Source: Sarcocystis neurona (taxonomy: Eukaryota > Apicomplexa > Conoidasida > Eucoccidiorida > Sarcocystidae). From it: a stretch of DNA of 64,000 bases. The DNA is taken from NCBI GenBank assembly GCA_000727475.1, contig KL647295.1:2316476-2380475 (forward strand), in the 5' to 3' direction. The number at the start of each line of letters is the position of its first letter. The stretch's first letter is position 1. Positions 49,479 through 61,000 of the stretch are shown here, piece by piece. A program made the position numbers and the translations under genes. Below the pieces are notes generated by a model that saw only the letters and a program-made list of their open reading frames with translations, was not told the DNA's origin and ran no database searches.

Positions 49479-52400
49479 TTAATCTTGGTGCCTCTGCTGA
49501 ATGCACTATAATATCATAGGGCGTAAAAAAAAAGTTGGAGAACAGACGCACCTCAAGAGGTATATCAAAACAGAAGTGTATTTGCAAACTAGCTTACGCA
49601 CACCCAACTTGACCCGTGTTCACGACGCTGGTACCTGCTCACAATACCGATGTGTGGAACACTTTCTTTTGTTTAGTAGCATCTGATAATTATTCGTGTG
49701 CTGATCATAGAAACGTATCCGCTTCTTACCTTTTTCACATCTCGGAGCAGCAGCGGTACAAGCAGAATCCCGGAAAAAGCACACGCGCAGCCAAGCAAAG
49801 CGAGAAAGCCTTGCCACCTGTGACGCACATACACATTAAAGCACTAGGGCTGAACGCCATTGTGAGAGAGCGCACCGTTATAGGACAAATCCAAGTTAAC
49901 TGCGACAGCTTCTCAGACAGTATGCAGTCAGGCACCTGCGCGTGCTTGCGTAAAGTGTATGAGAACGCACAGTTAGGTGGTGGTTTCGACATGCTGTCAG
50001 TATCAGCACAGTCGACCAATGTCAAGTCGCTCCCCTGAAGCACTGCCCCATGAAGCAATCCCGGAACTCGAAGGCACAGCGCACAGTTGCATGGTGACAC
50101 AGGTAAACGACACAACTGTCTTGGGACGGGCCAAAAACAGGTGATTGTGTGCGAGTGTGCGGACGCTGGGAAGGACCCTCTAAAGGGCTGCGGAGTGCGA
50201 ATGAGCAGTTCGCATATTCCTACCCGTAGGCACTGATAACAAGTGGCGTCAAAGGCCCTTGAAAAACTGAGCCTATACTCCCGCTGCCGTTTACAATGCC
50301 TGCATACAAAAACCGTGAGGTGCTGATGCGGCTTATTATTCCGCAGGAAGAAGAGCTCACGTTGCTCGAGCTTCGTATGTTCTGAGAAACAGAGAGCACC
50401 TAATTGCAGACATAGCTATTCGCGTAAGCGTAGCATGGAGAAAGCAATCGGCCTGAAGCAATAGCAGTTTCGTAACCGCTCTTGTGCCTCTGCCTACAGG
50501 AAGCCGTTGCAATCAGTTTCCTGCTGTTTTTGGGGTCATCAGCCTTGTCTTTCCCCGAAGCTTCACTCGCGGTTACGTTGTGCTTATTCGGAAAGTCAAC
50601 ATCCCCGATGGCGCTCGCTGCAGCCATCCCCCCTAGAACGCTATCGGGACCGGCGATGCTGGCGCCAAGAACTACAAACACCAGCTGTTCCCAAAGTGGT
50701 ATTCCACGTCCGGGTGCGCCCACGGGATCTCTAACACGATTAGAGTGGCTCACGAGCATGCGCAGCAGGCACAAACTTGCGCTCGTCGCGACAGCACACA
50801 AAACGGATATGACGGCGAAGCAGCGGCCATTAAAGAATCGCTGAGAAATGTACCTGAATAAAGCACACCATCGTAAAAGGAACAGTGTTAATCGGAAACT
50901 GTTTGTTCCCTTTACGTCGACCGTAGACAAAGAGTACAAATACAGGATGCAGAACTCCGCCATTGTTCGCGATTTAGCTCAATTTCCCTGACGTGCCGTC
51001 GGCGGCTTTTGCTTCACGTAAAGACGTTCGAGAACGTGAATACTAATTCAGAAGCAATCTTCACAAAAGGAAGTCTATCCAGCTCAGTGGTTCGAAAGTG
51101 CTTCGCATGTTCTGGCTGCATTCTGGACCTCTAGGGGTATCGTCACGGATCTGTGTCACTACCGTTGCTGTTCGTCACTCCCCTGGGGGTCCTACACGGC
51201 AACTGCGTCACCCTGTCAATCCGACGATGACTGTGCATTGTGATGGAACGAGCTCGCTTGTGCCACAGAAGTTTGGTGCCCCTTACCCAACTGATATTGC
51301 ACCGGCTACGCCACCCATTTCGAATAAGTTCGCTCCGAGAGCTGCAATACACCGATCAAGGCATAGATGAATATGCCAAACGATGTACACGATAACTCGT
51401 GCTCGCCTACGTGCTCGGCAGGATGTACTTCACGGAGGTTGCTGAGTGACTCCTGAGGGCTACCACTCACTCGTTTCCAGCGCACTGAAGCGGAACTGTG
51501 TTTCCAGAAGCAGAGGTAGCCAACTGATAAGCGCGTAGCGCACCAGCTTCATACAGAAGTAGGCACCACTGAGAAGCGGAATGCCCGCCTTGATCATCAA
51601 CGACAACTCGACTCCTGGCGCAAGCACGGGATCAGCACGGGCTTCACTTTGGAAGCGCAAGTCACGACGGACAGAGGAGCATGCAATCAGCGAACCAAGC
51701 GCTGGCTCAAAGTCCCCTTCTTTTCTGTAGGAGAGGATTTCCCCCTGCACTGCAGATCCGTCGCCCGGTTTTACTCCTGCATATTTTGCACGTGGCTGTT
51801 CTTCCCGTGTCTGTCGTCGTCGAGTGCCCCTCTTCTGGTGGTCGTTCGTCGCTAAGTTCTCCGCGTTTTCACGCACGTAATCTGCTGGGGACTCGATCAG
51901 CCATGCATACAATGCAATTCCCGACGCAAGGACAATAACGGCTGGTATGAAGAACACTGACCTCCAGGCAGTGTTTGGCATCAGCATTCTCTTGAAAGGC
52001 AGCCAAGGCGACTGAGCGACTTCAGGGCTAAGCAAAGAGAGGACCTCCCCCGTCACATATGACGCGGCCATACTGCCAAGTTGCTGACACGTTGACCACA
52101 CGCCTGCAAAGAAAAGCGCGCATCGAAGTGTCCATCGTAGCTCACACAAAACGATATGTGTCGCGCACGGAAAAGTTACAAAAGCCCACTACAAGCGCGA
52201 TGCCAAAAACCACTCAAAAGCATTGAGCTGGGGAGCTAAGGAAGCGTGACAGATGTACTGCGGCTAAGGGCACCAGACTGTCAGCGCTCAAATAACTGTA
52301 CGTACCCATCTCATATGGAGTACTGTGTAGTAGTGGAAGTTCTGCCACCACGCGCCTAGTGTTGTCCTGCACGCTAGCGAGACACCGTCCAAACTCTATC

Positions 52401-54766
52401 TCTATATTTTCTTCGTGAAATGGCGTTTCGCAGATGCATGCGCGCCTACGCACACCTGTGATCCCTCGTCTAAAATATTTTGCATGCCTTCTCCTTGGCC
52501 AACCCAGCCCCACGCCCGATCTTTTCAGACATAATAGTGAAGAAGAAGCAATGTTCCGTCTCAGGGTCAGCATGGAAAAAGCTCAAAGCGTACCTCCGAA
52601 GGATCAGCTTGTCTACGGGACGGCAGTGTGAAACCGGTTGGCTACCCCTGGAGCCAGATCCGTCTGTAGTGAGTATTTTTGCGCACCGTCTTGACAAAAC
52701 AAGGTGAAAACCCCTTACGCGAAATCCTTGGGCTGCCTGCTACGGCTTCACCGTAAGGGGTAATGCCACGGCAACACATTAAGGCAAAGGATGCGAATGC
52801 TAGTCCACTACCTCTCCAAGTAAAAGGGACCTACACTTACGATGACGAGAAATCGAGCAGCGTCTGTGCTCACACGGTAAACGGGGCAGTTAAATAGGAC
52901 GCGCCACCACCGTTCCTCCTTCTGCCAGACGTACCGACTCACACACGTATGTATACGAGGGACCTACAGAGATCTGCTTATAACAAGCTAGTCTGCGTTG
53001 CCACTTCGATACGGTACATACAAGAAAGCTTGTTATTTGTCCGCCTGCACTTGCGCTTGTACCTACGACTGCTGGAGTGACAACTCTTATGTGGCACGTC
53101 CTTGTACGCTGTGATTCAAGCCAGCGCACGTCCCTGCGCCACCAGAGATCGCTGCCGCAGGCGCAGCAATGTTGAGGTCGCAGTTACCCCAGACGAGCTG
53201 TTGAGAGAGGCGTTTGCACAAAGAATACAAGTCCAGCCAATGGTGTATGAGTACTTCTGGACTTACGGGCATTTCAGATATAGCGCGTCTACAGGGACTA
53301 CGGAGATACACATCCGTAGCGTTTACGATCAACGAGAACGAGAACACGTTCACGAAACCTTACACGGACAGTGTAGGACGTCAGCGTCGCAGCTTCGCGC
53401 ATTGTATACTTCAACCCGGGCAATGCGTTGTTGCAGAGCCTGAACGTCGGTTTCGCTTCCTTTGGAGCTTACCAAAAGTGCCCGTGCCTCCTCCCGGAAG
53501 TTCAGCTAGCCACTGCCGCAGAATTGCGACAAGGAAGGGGAACACCAGTGCCTGAGCAGCACCATTCAGCCCCCACACGAAAAGAAGCTGCTGCAGTCGA
53601 AGCATGTTCTCTGGCGCGAGAGCCACGTAGAAGCAGCACGCGCTGCTGCAAGCGAAAGCCGCCAGGAAGAACGCACGCATGCGCCGGTGGCAGAGAGCGC
53701 TGACTGAGGGGGCCAAGAACAGCTGCATTAATGCATAAGCGAGCAGGAAGGCGGTGTCTATCCAGCCCATGGCTTCTGTAGAGAGACGAAGTTCTACTTG
53801 AAGCGTCCCACGAGCCGAAGCGAATGGCTTTCGAGTCAAATACAACGAAGCGTAACACCAGTACGTGAGAATCAGTTGACAGAAGCGCAGCCGCCGCTGA
53901 AGATCCGCGTTCGCAGCAAAAGTATCACTGCACCCTGAGGGGTGCAGCTGCTCCATGCGATGCATCTTCAAAGAATGTGCTGAGGATTGTACCTCCGATG
54001 GAACACGGGAGCGAAATCCGTCCGGCTTGGGACCCCCGACGCTCTTGCTGCTCCAAGGGCTACTGGGTCGTGTGCCGTGCGGGTTCTTCTGGGAAACACG
54101 AGAAGAATCTGGAGGCTTCGAGGAGAAGCTTAAGCGTCTTATAATCGATGGGATAAAAGGACCGCATGCGGAAGTAAATTCTGAAGTGGGTAGAAAATCC
54201 TGCACACGCCTGTTCCTTCCTCTACTGGGCGGTATGCAGTCGCTTGACGTTGCCCTGCTTTTGGTGTTTCCAGGCAACCGCGCAGACGAAGGTGTCTCTT
54301 CAGCTTTCGCTTCATCTGCGCATTGCCCCGTCTGTCCGTGTTTCTGCGACTCTTTGAAATCTGTCACTGGGACAGGTGCTTCAGCTGCTCCTGCCGCAGT
54401 CGTGGGACACCTCCATCCTTCTGCGACAAAAGCGGGGGAGGAATCGCGTTGGTGGGTTCTTTTGTATACGCTATGCACGTCTGGCGCCTCCGAAACACTT
54501 TTCCGCCCCATCTTCTTGTGTGTCGGCGCTGCATTCCGGGGACGCCGCGGCGCTGGGCCAGCGCCGCTAGAAGGAGCTGAATGTTCTGCTGTTTCCATTG
54601 GGACTTGTGATGCACGACATACAGGGTCCAGTGCGACCGCAGCGCGTGGTGTAGACTTCCGACGGTGGACGCCTTCTGACGCCGGAGCTCCTGCACGGAA
54701 AAGGGATCGCATCGAAACAGGAGATCCCGCTTCCCCTTGCGCGTTCTGTGCATATGTCTTCACCAT
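49479..54766 (-). CDS. Organophosphate:phosphate antiporter (OPA/SLC37-type major facilitator)
   Basis: Minus-strand exons: 54766-53473, 52103-51471, 51341-51287, 50853-50498, 50299-50224 and 49817-49730, all in phase (834 residues). A final six-codon exon at 49496-49479 is tentative. The family exchanges sugar phosphates or glycerol 3-phosphate for phosphate across membranes; substrate cannot be read here. Family landmarks: YLTRKPF in helix 1 (about residue 309), WGLNGAAQALVFP, FGVWSTCQQLGS across the first intron, LFEMGGVAGAISVGYISQRF across a 55-nt exon, GASIAGPDSVLGG, IVNGSGSIGSVFQGP, and the last helix WQGFLALLGCACAF...LLLRDVKK. About 290 hydrophilic Ser/Pro/Arg-rich residues precede helix 1. 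A second hydrophilic insert, rich in Arg and Glu, separates helices in exon 2. The start ATG opens the long first exon; an inner Met (54601) is possible. Confidence 0.9.
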
Positions 54767-55461
54767 CCTGGACTGAGAAGCAGGGTGGTCTCTATAGCAC
54801 CCTTTTTTACAGCGAACACGCTTCTACAGCTGGATGCATGAACCACAGCAATCCGCAGGGCTCCTGTTAGTGGTCGTGACCGCCGCAACTTGTGGGCAAA
54901 AAGCAGCGGCAATATGCGCTGTGGACGCAGCAGGTGTGCAGGCTGCAGTGCAAAAAGCACCAGTCGTAGCGAGTGAAAATGCAATGAGAGTAGTTCTCCA
55001 GGGGCGGCAGTGGTGGTAGAGCCAACAGCTGCGGGTCCAGGAGGCTTGTGCGTACGTATGTCTCGCTATATATATATATATATATACGTATATATATCGA
55101 CGTACAAGTGTTGTGAACGCACACAGCATGTTCATGTTGGATAATTTGGAGTCGTCCTTGGTCGGAAACATTGGAACACGCTCACGGCGGAAGCCCCAAC
55201 AACAGATCCTGTAAAGGTATACAGTGAGACAGAATGAAGCATCATCATTCGCTGAGGGCAGTATCGTCACCGTGTGGAATGGGGCAGTACGTTTTGAAGA
55301 CAAGGTGCATATATGAGCATACTGCACAAACCAGTGTCACGCTGCACGAATTTTTGTACACATGTGTGTATACATGTATATAGATACGCAAACATGCGTG
55401 TGTGAACGTGCACCCGTCCGCAGACGGGACGCGGTGCCTTAAAATCCCCTCGTTAGTTAAA
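54767..55461. other. Region upstream of the transporter gene
   Basis: Non-coding as far as I can see; probably the transporter promoter and the 3' end of the possible gene at 55.5 kb. It contains a TA microsatellite at 55067-55098. Confidence 0.5.
55067..55098. repeat. TA microsatellite
   Basis: (TA)n with one ACG interruption. Confidence 0.9.
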
Positions 55462-55733
55462 TTAGGTCCTTCTGCGTGTGCTGCCGCTAGCCTTTTGTGG
55501 CCTGTGACGACCAACTTTCCGATTTAGACGAAACGCGTTTGCCAGCAACATTTCCCGACTTGGTCTCGAATTTGCGGGCAAACTTTCTTCAGGCTTTTTA
55601 GGAAGAGCCTGATCGATGACGAGCGTTCGAGCTTGCGCATGCACAACTTTCACTCTTGCCTGCATGTGCTGCCTACCGGGAGAGAGCAGAAGGCCGGCAT
55701 GCACAGGTGCACGGCATACGGGACATTGAAATC
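55462..55733 (-). CDS. Possible last exon of a RING-finger protein gene (partial, doubtful)
   Basis: A minus-strand frame reads FQCPVCRAPVHAG, then a basic, Lys/Arg-rich stretch ending RHRPQKASGSTRRRT before TAA at 55462-55464. CPVCRAP is the typical last zinc-ligand pair of a RING finger. The same frame just upstream reads ETCFACLWK, which would suit the preceding C-x-x-C, but a TGA sits between the two at the place where many RINGs have Trp. There is no AG acceptor between the TGA and FQC. Either the gene is broken, the resemblance is chance, or only a shorter exon from the good acceptor at 55660 (55659-55462, 65 residues, in phase 0) is real. The first zinc ligands were not found. It lies on the same strand as the transporter. 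Confidence 0.33.
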
Positions 55734-55925
55734 ACTTCCACAAACAAGCGAAGCAGGTTTCCGAAAACCTGCTCGTGACAGGCGTGATTTTCGACAGTGG
55801 GCTATGAATGCGAACGAAGCTCTTTGGTAGCTGAACGAGGAACGCTCGAGGCACCAGGGTGCTTCGACGATGTCACTCACCGCGTCACCTCGTGGCCGCG
55901 CAGGATTGAGTCCACAGCCCGTTCC

Positions 55926-56042
55926 AACGTAGTGTTTTCCGGGTACACTGCATCTCGTTCACTTCTTGGTCGGCGCCTAAACGTAGTGTTTTCCGGGTAC
56001 GTTGCATCTCGTGAAAATTGGTTCACTTCTTGGTTGGTGCCT
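55926..56042. repeat. Imperfect tandem duplication, about 54-63 bp units
   Basis: Unit 1 (55926-55979) and unit 2 (55980-56042) share the opening AACGTAGTGTTTTCCGGGTA, then TGCATCTCGT, then TTCACTTCTTGGT, GG and GCCT. Unit 2 has about 9 extra bases (GAAAATTGG) after TGCATCTCGT. Both strands are open across it, so it may or may not be coding. Confidence 0.85.
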
Positions 56043-56537
56043 ATTCCCCTCCTGCCAGTTTCCTGCATGAGACGGACAGGGCGGGATACCCTCGCTGTCA
56101 GTCGCATATACAATTGTACGAGCGTCATAAGCGTAACTGCTTACGACTGGAGGAGGAGAACCCTAGATGCACTCCTTACATCGATTGGTGCAGGGTGTTT
56201 CCTAGATAAATTCTTCTTCCCGTATTTCCACGGTTTACACACGTGATGTACCTGCCATGCCGGACTGCCAAAGTTGGAGAGACCGGAAGCCGGTCCAGAC
56301 GAGGAAGGTGAAACTCTGCAGCACAGATCTAATTGAAGCGGGCCAGGGGTTACGGGCAGCAGTATCTAGCTTGGGTTGAGGCCGACAGTGGCATGAGCGT
56401 CTTCGCGCTCGGTGTCATCCACCTGCGTATATATACAGTACGACTGTAATCCTCTCCGTTAATCTCCCTCCGTATTAATGTGTATGTGCGTAGAAGTTGG
56501 ACACGCGCGTTGTGTACGAAGCCATGGCTCTATATAG

Positions 56538-56881
56538 CAAAGGAGAACGTCAAGCCTGCCACTTGAGGTGTTTGAGGCTATCTACTTCAACCAGACGCAC
56601 GCACCTGCACAGTTCGCGGCACAGCACCTTCTGAAGCTCTCTCCTACTTTAGGGGTACATACGCATTTGTATTCTGTTTTTCACACGCTTGGCAGCTCCG
56701 TCATACGTCGCTGCACAAATTCCGCAGGCGTCGTGTGTGTGTGCTGCCAGTAATGAGGACGAGTACGTTGCCAGTGATTTGGACGCCATCTCGCTCTGTG
56801 ACCCGGTTTCTGCCACCTTCGCGCTACATCCGTACACAGGTACGCACACGCACACACAAGTACACTTATGTACACACATAC

Positions 56882-56916
<35 letters not shown>

Positions 56917-58032
56917 CAAACTGCGTTCATCGGGAGCTGGCGCCACTTTCGGATTTGTATGTATGTGGAAGTCAAACGCAGATGTCCCTGTTGCCGCTCT
57001 CCCCGTTGTCCCGTAGCGCAACTCATTGTCCGTGTCCTTAGCAGTGAAGTGTAGTTACTCCACAGGTCTGCTCGCTCCAAGCTTACCAAGAGAGGCGCAT
57101 TCGTAATCTCCCTCGTAGAAACCTTTACCAGCGTGCAGCACAGAACACCGCTGCACATGGGGTGACAATCAACTGAAGTTAAAACGAAGTCGGTCTACAG
57201 TAGTGTCGGTTGCGGCCACCTGCATTCCGTGCAGCACGAATGTGTCAGAGGCTGCAAAAAGATTCCGCTTCGCAGGAGAGCTCAACTCGTAGCCACACCG
57301 GTGCAGTGTACCTACGTAGCGGTACTTGTCGCTCTCTCTGTAGCAGCTTAGCAATTGTGTGTCTAGCCGTTGTAAAGGGGGTGGTAGGCACGTTCTTACA
57401 GAACGCGGGAAATAATCTGCGTCGATGTACGTTAATGTGGCTGCTACCCAATTCGCGTAGGTTGCTTGTATTGATCGTCGGCTATCAGAATCCGAGGCCG
57501 AGAGCTAGCTTTCTTGCTGAGGTACCAGGTCGAACAAGATTCTCTGGAAGGCACAACGTCCTCAAAGCTTGCCTACAAGTATTGGCGCCTTGTTTCGCAT
57601 ACAATCGCCACTTTCCTGACGTTCAGTGTAACGCGGAAGATAGCTGCTTATGACCAATCCGCAATATTAATTTGTACGGACACGCAGATGTAGATAGATA
57701 TGTACTCATGTTTTGGGCGTTGCAAGAGTGAAGATGACAACCTACTGATGAGAACTCAAGACAGTCGCGAGTCACACTGTTCTCACGTCCGATTCTGCCG
57801 TCGACGCAGCCATCACCTTAGAGCGACGAACCCGGCTGCTGGTGCGTCTTCCTCGGTAAATCTCTACATATGCTTAACTTTTAGAACGTACGTGCACCTT
57901 CAGGATGGCGAACCGTTTCTTGTATCTATGAAAGCACGAGCGAACATGCACGCAGCAAAAATGCAAGCGAATTTGTCTTTTGAGTCAGCGACTCCCCCGA
58001 CATTGCTGTGCACCACATTCCTTCAGGGATGA
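56538..58032 (+). CDS. SEC63-like C-terminal domain (partial; frame not closed)
   Basis: Sec63 works with the Sec61/Sec62 translocon in the ER membrane. Best exons: about 56538-56654 (LEVFEAIYFNQTHAPAQF, LLKLSPTLG), 56728-56839 in phase (ASCVCAASNEDEYVASDLDA, then DPVSATFALHP), a segment near 57577-57620 (VLAPCFAYNRHFPD), 57822-57854 (SDEPGCWCVFL) and 57904-58032 (DGEPFLVSMKARANM to a TGA). The order fits the Sec63 domain: acidic DE-rich strand segment, P-x-F-x-x-x-x-FP, a Trp-containing strand, then a LxSxK strand and a final beta segment. Two problems remain. The last two exons are one base out of phase with each other at the visible splice sites, and no DnaJ domain or membrane helices were found upstream. 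It may be a diverged gene with an unseen exon, a pseudogene copy, or my misreading. Confidence 0.45.
56845..56920. repeat. CA microsatellite within an intron of the SEC63-like gene
   Basis: (CA)n begins five bases after the GTACGC donor at 56840. The Thr/His- and Cys/Val-rich frames over it are artefacts. Confidence 0.9.
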
Positions 58033-61000
58033 CACATCTGGCACTGATACGCTCCTGCTCTCGCCGTTCAGCGCAGTCGTTCAACCCATACTCTACGAAG
58101 ACAGGCTTCCTGGTGTTGGCGAAGCTTTTTCTCAGCACCTCTCATGCACGCACCACGTACGTCAACGTGCGAACGATTTTTTGTCGTCACGACTGTCCTT
58201 CGTGCTTCATTGACTTTTTTCCGTGCGCCTTAGCGGGGGTAGTTTCTAACGCGCGCAGCAGATGTAGAACCTGATTTATTTCATCAGTTCCAGTGCGTCA
58301 GTGGGTCTCCTGCGTACTCCGCGGCGTTGCACACGGGATGGTTGCGACTGCGTGCACACGCCAACGCGGACACGAGTAAACATTCTCCAGCTCTATGTGA
58401 AGTTGAAGAGGCTCGCACTCTGACGTGTATACCGGATATACGCCTAAACCTGAAAAATCACCGCAAGGCAGACTCCGTATCGTGCCGACATGCCGCATGT
58501 GCAATTTTAACTACACATGACTCTTATGATTAACGCGCAAAACTTACATATTAGGCATACGCAATAATGCTTCTATCTGTTATACAGCGTGTCCTCCCAC
58601 TGGCCGGGAGAGTGTCACTGTCTTCCGAGCCGATAGACAGCATAACCCAAAACAGCTTGCAGAGCTCACCTAATACTCAATAATTTTCTTGTCAATGTAG
58701 CGAACCGCCTGCATCATTTGAGTGCGACGGGAGCGCTTGCGTCTGCACCACAGTGCGGAGAACACATCAGTTACAACTCCGGGGAGAGAGCTTATATACT
58801 GGGACAGCAATCTAAACTATGCGCAGGGAGGTCACTACTCAGCGTCCCCTATCAGTGCAAATACTCTGTGAGGGGGCGGGCTCCTATGGACCTTGAATGA
58901 ATGCAAACACCACTACGGCAACACACATAAGCCACACGCGCAGACGTGCTCAGTATACGCGGTGTCCGCTCACTAAATCACCATCACGGTGGTGTCATTG
59001 AGTGGTGGTCACGCAAGGTAGTGACGCTCCCTGTAGAGCTCGACCTCCGCGGAACACGTCATCCAGTGCCCAGCAAGCGCAGTCCTGCAAGTACTGCTTT
59101 GTTGAGTGTGCGCTAGAGGCTCTTACTATAGCGATGTCTCCTATCAGTGCAAACAGCCTGTGGGGTGAACAAGCTGCTACAAATGCTGAATGGATACAAA
59201 CGTGACTGCGGTAACACATGGTAGCCACAAGCGTACACATGCTCTATACAGACGATGTCTGCACGGCCGATAATGGGCAATTTTACGTATAGAGAAGCGT
59301 CCACGTGCAAGTGTAGCTCTGCAGTGTACACGGAAGGATAGCAGGCACTACGCCTTTGCGTCGGTTTGACTTCGTTGGTTTCGCTTGTAAGAGTCCAACA
59401 GCGTAGCGGCGTCGCACCGGGAGTAGGAGTTGGAACGTCGTCGGCTGTATGTCGGACTGCGTATTCATGTTGTGAATGAGGCGGCCCATCTGCTGCTTAA
59501 CGAAAGGTCTACGTGCGTGTATGTTGCGTTTGAAGTTGCGGTACAGCGTCTATGGTTATTATAATTGTGCTTTCTCCCCGTGACTGTCTACGTCAACACC
59601 TACGCCACACGAGATTAGTTTTTTGATTGAAAAGAGAGTCGGAACGCAAGCGATGCCCTCTGGGATACATGCGTTTTTAACCTTAACTCCAGTGCAGCAT
59701 TACAGCAGTGTGACGGTCACCCAGTGAAACTGCGCGTCGGGAACACGGAAGGCTGCTGTGTTGACATTCTTTTCAAACTGCGTACTGGCTTCGTCAGTGC
59801 ACCGGCCTCGGTGCGTGCATGCGGCCGCCTGCCGTGGTTGCTGTTGCTGCTAGTGGTGGTGCTGCCGCCGAGTTGTTGGTGCTGCAGAACGTCCGTGGGT
59901 CACCGGTGCTATTGCGTTTGTTCGTCTGATGGGAGCGAGCCGTCGCATGTGAATTTTTTTCTCCCGTCCTTTGCTGGGTTGATCAGCATCTGAAGGTGGT
60001 ACCTGGGTGTCAAGTGTGCCTATGTACCAGCGACACTCTCTTAGACTGTGCTCGACCCAAGCCAGTCGGTTGGAAACCTGCTGTGTACCCGGAGACTTGT
60101 CATAGACTGTCTAGTTCCTCTCCGGCAGTGAAAGCCATCGTTGCGCCGCACACAACCATGAGCAGTCTCTCGTATACGCACCTATACACTTCTATATCGG
60201 TGTACACATGCGGGAACAGGTGCCACTACGTTGATCTTTGCGGAATGGCGAACACTTGCGCGGCTCGGTTGAGTCTCAAAAGATCTCTTTATTAGCAGGA
60301 GTGTACAGTTGAAGGGAGCGTCTGTGCCATCCAAGACGGCGAACACGCTTAAATTCCCTTATCATTTTTTCCGTAGATGTTCAGGCTTCCTACGCTCCAA
60401 AGCCATTTCCGCTAGTGCTGACGCCCAACAGCGTCGTGCAGGTAAGCTGGTGCCTTGATGCTGCAGCTTATGCAGTGTCCGTGTTGCTCTCACCTCATCA
60501 GTCCCCAAACAGCGCTCCTCCCTGTGTAGCAGCCCTGAGTTACCGCAAGGAGTTGGAGTAAAATACGAACCCGAAAGCAGCAGGCGACAGACACACATGG
60601 AGCGAGATTCTGTGCTGCCTTTTCTCCCGGTCGTCCTGGGCCACCCCAGAGACTACCGGCGTTGCGAAACATACGTATTATTGCATAAATGGATACACAT
60701 GTATATGTGATCCCATATGTGGGTGCATGAGTCCACACATATCTGTCTACGTGCTTACAAACCCTCTCTCATGCCGTCATTAAAAAAAAATGTCAGCCGC
60801 CAGTTTCCGTGTGACCTGCCGCAGCTGCTTGCTCCAGTACTACTAATACTGAAGAGTCTATGGCTACATATTTACTGATGTGCTTACGGACCTTTTTGTA
60901 CGGCTTCCTGGACACCCAGGACGTACACACGTATGTTCTCTGTGCGCGCTCCGGTACAGGACCAGGCACCCTGACATAATACGTCCCTTCACCTTCAAAC

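Noticed and set aside
56649..57158. 169-codon minus-strand frame with a run of Cys-Val
   Set aside because: Created by the CA microsatellite inside an intron; the plus-strand exon 56728-56839 with clean splice sites is preferred.
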